From: Leptospira sp. WS92.C1
GTDB lineage: Bacteria; Spirochaetota; Leptospiria; Leptospirales; Leptospiraceae
NCBI RefSeq assembly: GCF_040833975.1
Contig: NZ_CP162130.1
Span: 1,344,001-1,408,000, forward strand
Direction: 5' to 3'
Length of the DNA stretch: 64,000 bases
Shown here: one piece after another, positions 13,098-30,200 of the stretch
Layout of the letters: each line of letters begins with the position of its first letter
How positions within the stretch are numbered: the stretch's first letter is position 1
Made by a program: the position numbers and the translations under genes
The notes under the pieces: model-generated
Databases searched by the model: none
What the model saw: the letters and a program-made list of their open reading frames with translations, nothing else
What the model was told of the DNA's origin: nothing

Positions 13098-13622
13098 ATG
13101 GGAACGCTTTTTTTAAACGCAGAATCTAAAATTCAATCCACATTGGTAAGTTCTAAAATGGAAGTGGAAACGATTCTTTTTCCGGAATTTTTTTTGAATC
13201 GTTTGACCGAAAAAGAAAGAAAAAATCTTTCTAAGCGAATTTTACCGCTTCTAAGGAGATATCAAAAGCTTCTTTTAGGAAAAAGGCGAATCAATCACAA
13301 AGCCGGTAAGACCTTGTATCAAAAAAATCAAGGAAAACTGATTCGGATCAATATGAGAATTGATACGGGCGTTTGGGCTGTCCTCGGCGTTATTTCGGCT
13401 GCTCACGGTGTATCCAGATGTTTTATGGTAAATTATCTGCTCTGGCTGGACGATTTAGGCGTTGGAGATTTTATCGATAAAACTTTGAATGTAGGATTTC
13501 CAACTTTTCAAAATAATTACAGATATATCTGGCACCTCGATCTTCTCAAAAACAGAATGATTCGAAGTATAGAATTCGATCCAAATCCACTTTGGACATT
13601 TTACGATGATTTTTATACATAA
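13098..13622 (+). CDS. DUF1564 family protein (Leptospira-restricted)
   Basis: The product is 174 residues and matches the DUF1564 pattern as I know it: MGTLFLN at the start, STLVSSKMEVETILFPE, the KRRINHKAGKTLYQK block and the RCFMVNYLLWLDDLGVGDF core. These proteins are found in many copies in Leptospira and have no assigned function. The segment 90-125 (INMRIDTGVWAVL then AHGVSRCFMVNYLL) has the strand-helix-helix look of a ribbon-helix-helix DNA-binding unit; this is inference. Codon use is more A-rich than that of its neighbours, in keeping with mobile or recently spread genes. It is flanked by AT-rich spacers on both sides. Confidence 0.8.
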   Translation: MGTLFLNAESKIQSTLVSSKMEVETILFPEFFLNRLTEKERKNLSKRILPLLRRYQKLLLGKRRINHKAGKTLYQKNQGKLIRINMRIDTGVWAVLGVISAAHGVSRCFMVNYLLWLDDLGVGDFIDKTLNVGFPTFQNNYRYIWHLDLLKNRMIRSIEFDPNPLWTFYDDFYT

Positions 13623-13811
13623 AATCAAAGCAATTTTGACAAAAAACATACTCTAAAAATTCAAATGGGATTGATCTGAAAACTCAACCGGCGATAGCCG
13701 TAGTCGTCAACAATTCCTCGTCTTTATACCGACCCAATTTTTCTTTTTACAGAATGACCTTCTGTGGAAGTGTGGATTTGTATCTACATTCCAAAAGGAA
13801 CCGTTAAAGCA

Positions 13812-15113
<1,302 letters not shown>

Positions 15114-15896
15114 ATGCGGGTATCCGTTTTCGGACTGGGTTATACTGGGATTCGGATCTATGAAAGTTTAAAGTCTCTTCCGAATTTCCGGTTGGAAACT
15201 TTTTCAGCAACGACAAAGGTGGAGGGAACGCAAGCTTTTGATTTTTCAAATCAGGATTCCCTTTCTTCCTTTCAAAATCAATTTGGAAAAAACGTTTTTG
15301 ATCTCGGAATCGTAACCTTCCCGATTCAAAAACTATCGCAACGAAATCGATTTTTGGACATCTTATTTTCCGCTTCTAAAAATCTGATTCTTCTGGGAAC
15401 CACGAGCATCTATCGGAGGGTTCCCGATATAACGGAAACAACCCCGCTTCTTACGGATCACGAACGATTTGAAACCGAAGAAGAATGGCTTCGTCGTGGT
15501 GGAAAACTTCTCAGGCTCTGCGGAATTTACGGACCCGGTCGAAATCCGGCGGATTGGGCGAGAAGGGGACTTGTCAAAAAAAGTTCAAGACAGCTGAATC
15601 TGATTCATGGAAACGATGTTGCTGTCGCAGTTTGTCTTTTGACGGAGAAAATTCGCAAGGAAGGATTTGTTGCAATTCCAAATAGATTGAATTTATCCGA
15701 TCATCAATGGCATACTTGGAAAGAAATTTTTTCATTTTTGGAAGAACATGAAAAAATAACAAAGTCTGAAGTTGTGGAATCGGGCCTGGAAGATTGTTTT
15801 ATTGATAGCGGAACGATTAGAGCCTTGCTTCCTGATTTACAAACAAAAGACTTTTGGACAGAGTTGGAAAATCTGGAAGAAATCAGTGATCACTGA
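15114..15896 (+). CDS. NAD(P)-binding SDR-type epimerase/reductase, YeeZ-like
   Basis: The product is 260 residues with an N-terminal Rossmann motif (VFGLGYTG, residues 4-11). A mid-protein LLGTTSIYR provides the SDR tyrosine region, and LRLCGIYGPGRNP is typical of extended SDRs. The substrate-binding C-terminal part is short, as in YeeZ-like proteins of unknown substrate. The classical Y-x3-K lysine is not evident, so catalytic capacity is uncertain. The start ATG directly abuts the purB stop, implying co-translation. The stop overlaps the start of the next gene. Confidence 0.75.
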   Translation: MRVSVFGLGYTGIRIYESLKSLPNFRLETFSATTKVEGTQAFDFSNQDSLSSFQNQFGKNVFDLGIVTFPIQKLSQRNRFLDILFSASKNLILLGTTSIYRRVPDITETTPLLTDHERFETEEEWLRRGGKLLRLCGIYGPGRNPADWARRGLVKKSSRQLNLIHGNDVAVAVCLLTEKIRKEGFVAIPNRLNLSDHQWHTWKEIFSFLEEHEKITKSEVVESGLEDCFIDSGTIRALLPDLQTKDFWTELENLEEISDH

Positions 15897-16983
15897 AATT
15901 ACGAATATCTTACATTTTTTTTCCATCGGCGGTTTGATTTCCTTACTGCTTTTCTTTTTGTTTCGATACTGGCACGATATTCGCGGAAAAATAGCGGTTT
16001 GTTTTATTTTATCGATAGTGTCTTATCTCATTTTGAATTTGGATGTATACGTTCAAATTCACCCAGCTTTTAGAAATTTTCTCTTTCTTTGCGTTTTGGC
16101 GCTTCCTTTTTTTTACTGGCTAATTACATTAGCGGCCTTTGATGATCATTTTGAAATCAAGACCTGGTATTGGTTTCTCCTCATCGGTAAATTACTTTTT
16201 TCTACGATAGCCACCTATCCGGAGTTAGGTCAAATCTCGCTCAGAGGTCCCGTAGAATCCGAACGTATTCTTTCCAGGATCCTATTGCCTTCTATTTTTT
16301 CCTTAGGCTTTGTTTTGACCGCGATCATTCAAATCTACATCGGAAGAAAGGATGATCTGGTGGAATCAAGAAGGACTCTGAGACAGATTCATATTCTGAT
16401 ATCCGGAATCGTAATCGCTATCAATATATTTTCGCATCTCTTTTTACGCGGAAAAGAATTGTCAGAAATTCTCGATTTGGTCAACGGAATCTTCGCTTGG
16501 GGGCTGATTCTCGCGTTTCAATATTTGATGTTTGAACTCAAGGATGGCTTGATCCAGAAAAAACAAGAAATCATAGAAGAAAAACTCCCGACCCTGGATC
16601 CGATTCTTCAGAAAAAACTCATAGACGCTTTTGAAAAAGAAAGACTCTATCGATCGGAAGGACTGACCATTCGAGTATTGGCAGAGGAGCTCCAGGTTCA
16701 CGAATACAAATTGAGGCGTTTGATAAACGGGAATTTAGGATTTCGAAACTTTAACGATTTTCTCAATCGTTATCGAATTCAAGAAGCCTGTGAGCTTCTT
16801 TTAGATTCATCTAAGGATGAAATTCCGGTGATTCGAATCGCTATGGATCTCGGGTATCAATCCCTCGGACCTTTCAACCGCGCTTTCAAGGAGCTTACCG
16901 CGCTGACTCCGACGGAATACAGAAAAAATCGGACGGATTCGAAAATTAACCTGAATGATTTTGAAAAGAGCAAGCCTAAATAA
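15886..16983 (+). CDS. Membrane-anchored AraC-family transcriptional regulator
   Basis: The GTG at 15886 is the likely start (365 residues). It overlaps the end of the SDR gene by 11 bases, whereas upstream codons of the same open frame lie wholly inside that gene. The N-terminal half (about 5-225) has roughly six or seven hydrophobic segments. The C-terminal 100 residues form a double helix-turn-helix of the AraC type (VLAEELQVHEYKLRRLING, then IRIAMDLGYQSLGPFNRAFKE and the LTPTEYRK end). It probably senses a membrane or periplasmic signal. The fatty acid hydroxylase gene 61 bases downstream is a natural candidate target. Confidence 0.88.
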   Translation: MITEITNILHFFSIGGLISLLLFFLFRYWHDIRGKIAVCFILSIVSYLILNLDVYVQIHPAFRNFLFLCVLALPFFYWLITLAAFDDHFEIKTWYWFLLIGKLLFSTIATYPELGQISLRGPVESERILSRILLPSIFSLGFVLTAIIQIYIGRKDDLVESRRTLRQIHILISGIVIAINIFSHLFLRGKELSEILDLVNGIFAWGLILAFQYLMFELKDGLIQKKQEIIEEKLPTLDPILQKKLIDAFEKERLYRSEGLTIRVLAEELQVHEYKLRRLINGNLGFRNFNDFLNRYRIQEACELLLDSSKDEIPVIRIAMDLGYQSLGPFNRAFKELTALTPTEYRKNRTDSKINLNDFEKSKPK

Positions 16984-17044
16984 AAAATTCGGCGCATAAT
17001 AAAATCATTCTGAGAGTCCAATTTAATGAATTACGGGGATAAGA

Positions 17045-17884
17045 ATGGAAGAATTACTTTCAAAAGTCGGATACGGCGGTTTTTTCGGAATTGTTTGGGG
17101 GACGCTCCTGATACGTTATGTTCTCTTTGCCGGAGCGGCGTTTTTCATCGTATGGGTTTTACTCGGTCGAAAACTTTCTCATAAACTCATTCAGGAGAAA
17201 AAACCGGAAAACGATCGTATCCGTCACGAGGTGAAATATTCGTTGATCACGTTTTTTGTCTTCGCTCTTTCCGGGGTGTTTATCGCCTGGTCTCAAAAAA
17301 ACGGATACAATCTTATCTACAATCAGGTCTCTGATTACGGGGTGCCATATCTCATTTTTAGTATTTTTGCCCTGATTTTATTACACGATACGTATTTTTA
17401 TTGGACGCATCGATTGATGCATCATAAACTTTTGTTTAAACAGTTTCATCTGGTTCATCATAAATCCACAAACCCGTCTCCTTGGGCGGCGTTTTCGTTT
17501 CATCCTTTGGAAGCAATCATAGAATCGGGGATCATTCCGTTGGCTTCCGTATTATTACCTCTTCACCATGTGGCAATGATCGTATTTTTTATTTATATGA
17601 CTTCGCTTAACGTTTTGGGGCATTTGTCTTACGAACTTTTCCCTTCCTGGTTTTTAAGGAGCAAATTTACGAATTGGCATAATACGACGACTCATCACAA
17701 TATGCATCATAAATACTTTAACTGCAATTATTCCCTCTACTTCAATTTTTGGGATAGAATCATGCGAACCAATCACGAAAAATATCAGGAAACTTTCGAA
17801 GTGATTGCCTCGAGAAACCCTTTGCAAAATGAATCCACCGCTTTGAGTCGTCGTATGGATTCGGAGAATTCTGCCGCGGCATAG
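17045..17884 (+). CDS. Fatty acid hydroxylase / sterol desaturase superfamily membrane protein
   Basis: The 279-residue protein has four or so membrane helices and the three histidine clusters that bind the di-iron centre. These are H-D-x6-HRLMHH at about 114-127, FHLVHH at 134-139 and HHNMHH at about 223-228, plus His153 in SFHPLE. All eight-plus ligands are present, so an oxygen-dependent hydroxylase or desaturase acting on a membrane lipid is expected. The substrate is unknown. GGGG with a short gap precedes the ATG. It follows the AraC-type regulator and is convergent with the histidine kinase gene. Confidence 0.88.
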   Translation: MEELLSKVGYGGFFGIVWGTLLIRYVLFAGAAFFIVWVLLGRKLSHKLIQEKKPENDRIRHEVKYSLITFFVFALSGVFIAWSQKNGYNLIYNQVSDYGVPYLIFSIFALILLHDTYFYWTHRLMHHKLLFKQFHLVHHKSTNPSPWAAFSFHPLEAIIESGIIPLASVLLPLHHVAMIVFFIYMTSLNVLGHLSYELFPSWFLRSKFTNWHNTTTHHNMHHKYFNCNYSLYFNFWDRIMRTNHEKYQETFEVIASRNPLQNESTALSRRMDSENSAAA

Positions 17885-17903
17885 TCGTTAAGAAGAAAGG
17901 ATT

Positions 17904-19925
17904 TTATTTTGGAACTAAGGGAAATCGGATTTTAGTCGTATAACCTTCGAAATTGGAGATGTTTTCGATTTTTCCTTTGAGCTGGTAGGTCAACAATTGA
18001 ATGAGTTCTATTCCCAAAGAGTCTTTTTTCGGTTGAGAATCTGTAATTTTTCCGGGCCCGTTATCTCCCACCTCGATACAAGCAAGATTTTCTTCATCCA
18101 ATGTAAAGCTGACTTTTAATCTTTTGAAACCTTCTATTTTCGGGAAAGCATGTTTCATCGAGTTTGTGATCAATTCGTTTAAAATCAGGCCGAGAGGAAT
18201 CAGGATCCCCTGGTTGAGAAGGATGGAATCGCAGTGAACTTCCGTCTGGAAATCCTTTTCATCGTAACCGAAAAAATATATCAAGTTTGAAATCAATTTT
18301 AGGATGTAATCCGGAAGAAATGTTTTGCTTTCAACGCTTTTTGAATATAATGTTTCATGAATCATCGCCATGGATGCGATTCTATTTTGGCTGTTTTCCA
18401 AAATTTTTTTTGCATTTGGTTCGATCGAATATTCGGATTGTAATCCGATTAAACTGGATAAAACCTGCATATAATTTTTAACCCTATGATGAATTTCCCT
18501 GAGAAGCAGTTCTTTTTCTTTGAGAGAATTGCTGATCAACTCCTCCGCTTGTTTGGGAAGGGAGTAGTCGATAATTACCCCTTCCAATGCCAGTAAATTT
18601 TCTTGTGAATCGAAAACCCCGATTCCTTGTTCAAAACACCATTGGATTTTTCCGTCTTTTTTACGAATTCTGTAAGTGACCTGATAGGGAATCCGTTCCT
18701 TGACAGAATGAGTGACGTCGTTTGACACTTCCTCTCGATCTTCTTCGAGAATTATATCACCAAAAGATAATGTTTTATTTCCGATCAGTTCTGCCGGTGT
18801 ATATCCGGTCAATAAAACGCAGCCTTCGCTGATATATTCCATCGTCCAATTCGGAGGATCGTTTTTACAACGATATACAATCCCTGAGATATTGCTGATG
18901 ATTGTGGAAATCTGTCTTTCGCTTTCTCGGAGCTGTTCTTGCACCAATTTTAAAGATGTGATGTCCGCAATCATTGCAAGAGAGCCGTCATAATTTCCTG
19001 AATCGTCGTAAAGGGGATTGGCGGACGCAATTGCGTATTTTTTTTCCCCTTTACTGTTTGTGAAATTGTATTCGGAAATTTCGGTTTTTCCTCGTTTTCT
19101 TTCCTCCAAACGTTTTTGCACCGATTCTTTGCGATCGGGTCCTACGATATCCAACAGATTCTTTCCTAACATTTCCTCCGGTTTGACTCCGTAGAGTTCT
19201 CCAACCTTGTTGTTTGCAAAAGTGGTATTTCCGACTTTGTCTATGATCCAGATTCCTTCTTGAGAAGTATCTATAATCTTTTTGTAAAGAGAATCCATAC
19301 GAAACACGGTCTCTTTGGACCATTCAAAGTAAATAATTAGAATGAATATCGCGGAGCTCAGACGAAAAAGTCCCTCGAGTGCAAAGCCAAAAATTGCAAA
19401 CTCAGGAAACGATCTTAAAAAAGGACAGTTGATTATATAAATTCCCCAGAGAATAAAGCTCCAGCCTGTGAACAGATTTCCTCGATGATAGGTGGAGGGT
19501 AATTTTAAGAATAAAATACCCGAATAAATATGCGCTCCGCCAACAAGGAGATAGCCGGGGATAGAGGCAAGAATTGAATCTTGAAAATAAATTTTTTCCA
19601 ATAATGGCCAAAAAAAGCCCAATGGAAGAATTCCAAAAACCGATTTGGGAATTTTCCGATTGGAAAATAAAAAACAACCGGCAAGCATAAAAAAAACCGT
19701 CATGACATCCGCGCTTTGTGACAAAATCGCCAACCATTCTTGAGATCCCAATATTGTCCGTAATAGATTTCCCAAAAGAGAAATCATCTGAAAGATCCAA
19801 GACAATAGCCAGCAAAGAAGAAATTTATGTCTTTCCGTCAAATATAGAAATAAATAGACAAGATTGAGAAGGATCAATGTAGTCAGAGCAAAAAGAATGG
19901 AAGGAAAGATCCAAGATGGCTGCAT
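17904..19925 (-). CDS. Membrane PAS sensor histidine kinase, HisKA_2 type
   Basis: The 673-residue protein has about six or seven N-terminal membrane helices (residues 5-200), two PAS domains (about 212-330 and 338-455) and a kinase core. The phospho-acceptor is in [12 protein letters not shown] at about 479, the HisKA_2/HWE-like pattern. The ATPase part shows [16 protein letters not shown] (N box) and [10 protein letters not shown] (G1 box). It should autophosphorylate and pass phosphate to an unlinked receiver; none is next to it. Start ATG at 19925. It is followed at a distance by a minus-strand glycosyltransferase pair with a gap of about 150 bases. Confidence 0.9.
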   Translation of the reverse strand: MQPSWIFPSILFALTTLILLNLVYLFLYLTERHKFLLCWLLSWIFQMISLLGNLLRTILGSQEWLAILSQSADVMTVFFMLAGCFLFSNRKIPKSVFGILPLGFFWPLLEKIYFQDSILASIPGYLLVGGAHIYSGILFLKLPSTYHRGNLFTGWSFILWGIYIINCPFLRSFPEFAIFGFALEGLFRLSSAIFILIIYFEWSKETVFRMDSLYKKIIDTSQEGIWIIDKVGNTTFANNKVGELYGVKPEEMLGKNLLDIVGPDRKESVQKRLEERKRGKTEISEYNFTNSKGEKKYAIASANPLYDDSGNYDGSLAMIADITSLKLVQEQLRESERQISTIISNISGIVYRCKNDPPNWTMEYISEGCVLLTGYTPAELIGNKTLSFGDIILEEDREEVSNDVTHSVKERIPYQVTYRIRKKDGKIQWCFEQGIGVFDSQENLLALEGVIIDYSLPKQAEELISNSLKEKELLLREIHHRVKNYMQVLSSLIGLQSEYSIEPNAKKILENSQNRIASMAMIHETLYSKSVESKTFLPDYILKLISNLIYFFGYDEKDFQTEVHCDSILLNQGILIPLGLILNELITNSMKHAFPKIEGFKRLKVSFTLDEENLACIEVGDNGPGKITDSQPKKDSLGIELIQLLTYQLKGKIENISNFEGYTTKIRFPLVPK

Positions 19926-20072
19926 AAAGTTTGTCGGAAAACAAGGTCAACGTAAATCAGGAAGTATCATTCCTGTAATTCATTTTGTGGGCCCGTTCCT
20001 CGGTCGGAATGGGATTTCAAATTATAAAAAAATATGTTTCCGAAGATAGATATGACGCAAAAAAAAATTCGA

Positions 20073-21962
<1,890 letters not shown>

Positions 21963-22007
21963 AATTGCCTCCGAACGGAAAAAATGGGTTAACAAGGTTC
22001 GAAACGT

Positions 22008-23003
<996 letters not shown>

Positions 23004-23194
23004 AAGATATACTAGTAAGGATTGCAGGAGTCGGCTTTTTGTCCAGAATTATTCCCTCACTTTGGAAAAGCCTTCTCTTGTATATTTAGAGCGTTTGCTT
23101 TGTTCTCTTTTTCTCTGAAATCGGGTTTTTACCCTGATTTTTAGTGCTATGCCCAAAAATTCTCTTTACAAATTGCCGGGAAATTTAATTATAC

Positions 23195-23562
<368 letters not shown>

Positions 23563-23576
23563 TTCGCTCAGAAGTT

Positions 23577-26591
<3,015 letters not shown>

Positions 26592-26604
26592 GGAGAATCA
26601 GGGA

Positions 26605-27225
26605 ATGAAAAATCAAATGCTCAATCGTATAATTCCATTTTTGTTTTGTTTCTCTTTTTTTGTATCGTCCGTCGATTGCAGCATAAAATCTCCTCCGATC
26701 ACGTTTACACAAACACAAACTTCTTCTGAAAAACAGATGATCGGAGAAGATCGAATCTTAGAAAAGGACGGATGGTTGATTTCTTCGATTAAAACTTCCT
26801 CCGCCGGATCCGAAGTTTGGAAAAAGGATTTTTTAGGAGGCGTTTATTCTCAAGGAGATAAGAATATTCTAATATCATTGAGAGCTCTCGCGTATCTTGC
26901 GCCCGAAATCAAAACCTGGAAGGAAGAAGGCTTTTTAGCGGAAGGTCTGGACGGAAAACTGAGAATCAATCCGGCCGCGGGCGAAGCAGGGGTTAAAAAC
27001 GAACTTTTTAAAAAGGAAGTCAGATCGCGCATCGAAAGTTTGATCTCGATCGCAAACGAACATCGAAATCAAGTGGTGTCTTCTCGAAATACATCCGATT
27101 CCAAAGCCCTATCCAAGGAGGAATCGGAAGTATTTCGTCTTCACATCGAACAAACCTGGTATCGTCTTGTGGAAAAAGGGGAATACTATGAGAAATCTCC
27201 CGGAAAATGGATTCGCAAGGAATAG
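26605..27225 (+). CDS. Putative DUF1318 (YdbL-like) lipoprotein
   Basis: The 206-residue product starts at an ATG with GGGA close by. A hydrophobic segment (9-23) ends at Cys25 in SSVDC, an atypical but possible spirochaetal lipobox. A central block (about residues 105-155) has an EEGFLAEGLDGKLRI stretch followed by a helix with R-x4-SIANEHRNQ. This resembles the G-x-V-G-E-x2-N-G-Y-L and I-N-x-x-R-x3-Y-x2-I-A pattern of DUF1318 (YdbL). The match is partial, so the family is uncertain. The stop is three bases before the ATG of the giant lipoprotein gene. Confidence 0.55.
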   Translation: MKNQMLNRIIPFLFCFSFFVSSVDCSIKSPPITFTQTQTSSEKQMIGEDRILEKDGWLISSIKTSSAGSEVWKKDFLGGVYSQGDKNILISLRALAYLAPEIKTWKEEGFLAEGLDGKLRINPAAGEAGVKNELFKKEVRSRIESLISIANEHRNQVVSSRNTSDSKALSKEESEVFRLHIEQTWYRLVEKGEYYEKSPGKWIRKE

Positions 27226-27228
27226 GTT

Positions 27229-30200
27229 ATGATCCGCAATCGCCTCCTTTTCTTTTTTTGTGTTCTTTTTTTATTTCAGTGTTCTATCTTTCGTTCTTCG
27301 ACAAAGATCAAACCTTTGGAATTCAATTACTCCTCGATCGCGGTCAATTATTTCACACCTGAAAATGAAAAACCGTTTCCTCTAACGGTTCAAAGAGGAA
27401 ATAACTTATACAACTCTACTACCGCGGATGGTAGATATCTTTTTTACACAACCGGTCAGAAAGGAAACTACGACATCTGGTTTCGCGACTTAAAGAGTTC
27501 CATAACGGTTCCGGTTACCGAACATCCCGCACCGGAACTCAAGCCGGCAATCAGTCCGAACGGAAGTAAATTGGTTTTTGTTTCGGAGCAATATGATTCC
27601 TCCGGAGATCTGATTTTATTGGAGATGGATCCGAATCTATGGGCGGAGAAGATTCTACAAGGAAAACGATTTTTAAATTCGGATTTTATTTCCTTGACCA
27701 ACCCAGACTTCGATGTTCCCGGAAAAAAAGACGGCTTTGCGGATACGGATCCGTTTTTCTCTCCGGACAATCGTCACGTTGTATTTTCTTCGGATCGCCT
27801 GAGTCCCGGAATTCAAAATCTCGTGGTCCTGGATACGGAAGGCGAAGAGCCGATGAAGCTATTGACTCAAAAAGGAGGAGCTTCTCCGGTTTGGTCGATG
27901 AACGGAAAAAAGATCGTTTATGTTTCGTATCAGGACGGTTCTACGGGCGATATTTATATTTTGGATTTGGACTCCGGGAAAAATGAAAGAGTCACATCGG
28001 ATTCTTATCTGAACTTTTCACCTTCCTTATCGGAAGATCTTCGTTATCTTTATTATACTTCGATTCGTAATGATACAAATAAGAACGGACGTTTGGATGA
28101 AAGAGACAATAGCTTGATCGTTCGAAAGGATCTTAAGACCGGAATCGTGCGTCAGTTGACTGGCGGAGGCGATTCTCTTTTTGATTCCAGATTTTCCTCC
28201 TTTAACGGAGGTTCGGTTTTATTTACGGCAGCATATTATAATACTCTAAATATCTATTTCATACCGGCGACTGGTTCAGTTTCCAGGGAAAAGGACGTCA
28301 TCTCACAGTATGAGTTAGCTTTGAAATATAGAGACAAACAAAGTTTTGAGAAATTTCTTTTGGCAATCGACGCGATCGAATTCTATTTTTCGGAAGATCC
28401 GATTTATCCTTTGATTCGGGCAAAGGCGCTTCTTTTAAAATATGTAGAAGCGAAACGTTCCGGGAGAAATGCAATTGTCGAAACCCTAAAAAAGCAGATT
28501 CTCTCTTCGCATTTGAATCCGATATCAGGGCTTGCCTATGGACTTTTTTTGGCGGAAGAAAAAAAACATTCCCTTTTATCCGCGTCCAAAGAGGTTCGGA
28601 AGTATTATGAACAGATGCGAGCCGTTCCCAATGTGGATGCGAATCTCTTGGCTTCGCTTTTGGAAGAACAAGGAGATCTTCTGGCGCGTTCGGACGATTT
28701 TCAAAACTCTTTGCAGCTATATGATGAAATTTTAAAATACTATCCAAGGTATTATAGAATTCGGGATATTTATAGAAAATTCGGCGATCTACAATATAAA
28801 AATACAGCCGCGAATTCGTATAAAATTCCGGATACGTTTTTAAGAATCGCAAACGATTCCAAGGTGGGTAAAGAAGATTTAAGACTTCTCTATGAACAAA
28901 TCGACAAAGAGCTGGTTTTTAATAGGACATTTGAAGAAAAAATTTCCGCGGCGGAAATTTCCATAACTTCCAATTCTCTCGAAAAGAAATCCGTCCGATT
29001 GTTTCAATATTTCTTATATATCAAATCCCTGGGTTTGAACGGGAGAGGCAGTTTTGAGGAAAGTAATTCCTTACTCAATTCCTTTCTTTCTTCCGTTGCG
29101 GAATCGGATCCGTTGTTTTTAAAAGGGCATCTGCTCAAATCGAATAATTTCAAGGGGCTTGGAGAGGTTCAAAAATCCTTTGATGAATTGCGCGTCTATT
29201 TGGAAAAATACGATCCGCTTTTGGGCGTAAATCTGGATGAGAAGGAGATCGAACGTTCTTTTATCTATTTTGAAAACAAAGCGAGGGATCACGACCGGAG
29301 AGGAAATCTTCAGGACGCTGCGTTTCATTATTTTTTCAATACTGAGAATATGTTTCTCGTAAAGAGCCGAAATCTATTTCTGGAAACTTTGTATAAGGAA
29401 TACGCGGTTTATTATCAAAGAATGATGGTGGATTCCGTATTCAAACTTTCTGGCGTTTTAAGTCAAGAAAAACAAAAAGCGCTTTTGACCCAACTCGATG
29501 TGATCGATATCCGCAGCGTGGATCCTCTTGCCGAGGAAGGCTTGCGTTATATCAATCAGTATTATAATGAATCCGTTCCTAGAGCCCGACCTGTATTGGA
29601 TCTTGCGACTCTTTACGGTTATTCTTATTATTTGGTCAATCGAAGCGTGATTCGGGAGACGTATTACAACGCAGCAGGCTCAATGACGACTGTTCGTAAA
29701 GAGGAAATACTCAGAGACTTTAAACAAGCTGAATATGAATTGAGATGGATTATCTTTGCGGATCCAAGATATTATGAAGCGTATCAACTTTTGGGATGGA
29801 TGTATCAATACATCGATATCCTTAAAAGTAGAAAGGCAGCAGACGATCAACCCGCCGATGAGGAGCAATACGCGGGTGTTTATAAAAAATATTTTCCCGA
29901 AAAAAATTTCGAAGAGAATATCGAGCTCTATAGTCAGGTATTGGAGCTTTTAGGAGAAAATTTCGAAAATAAAAAAGCTCTTTCGGATCTCCGGTTAAAT
30001 CTCGGAAATAACTATTTCTTATTAAAAAATTATCCAAGAGCAAACGAACAGTATTCCAGAGTGGATGCTCTTTCGAATTACATTATTTCCAAAACTCAAT
30101 TTGAGAATTATCGTCAGAAGGCTATGTTTCTTTTTAATTCCGCTAGATCATCCATTTATGTCGCCGATTACAAATCCGCAGTGACAAAATTGAAATCAGC

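Noticed and set aside
13636..13641. TTGACA as a purB -35 box
   Set aside because: No credible -10 box at normal spacing, although the region is AT-rich.
23115..23145. Hairpin with T-run before the STAS gene
   Set aside because: The stem is broken by a bulge, and no transcript needs to end there since the flanking genes diverge.
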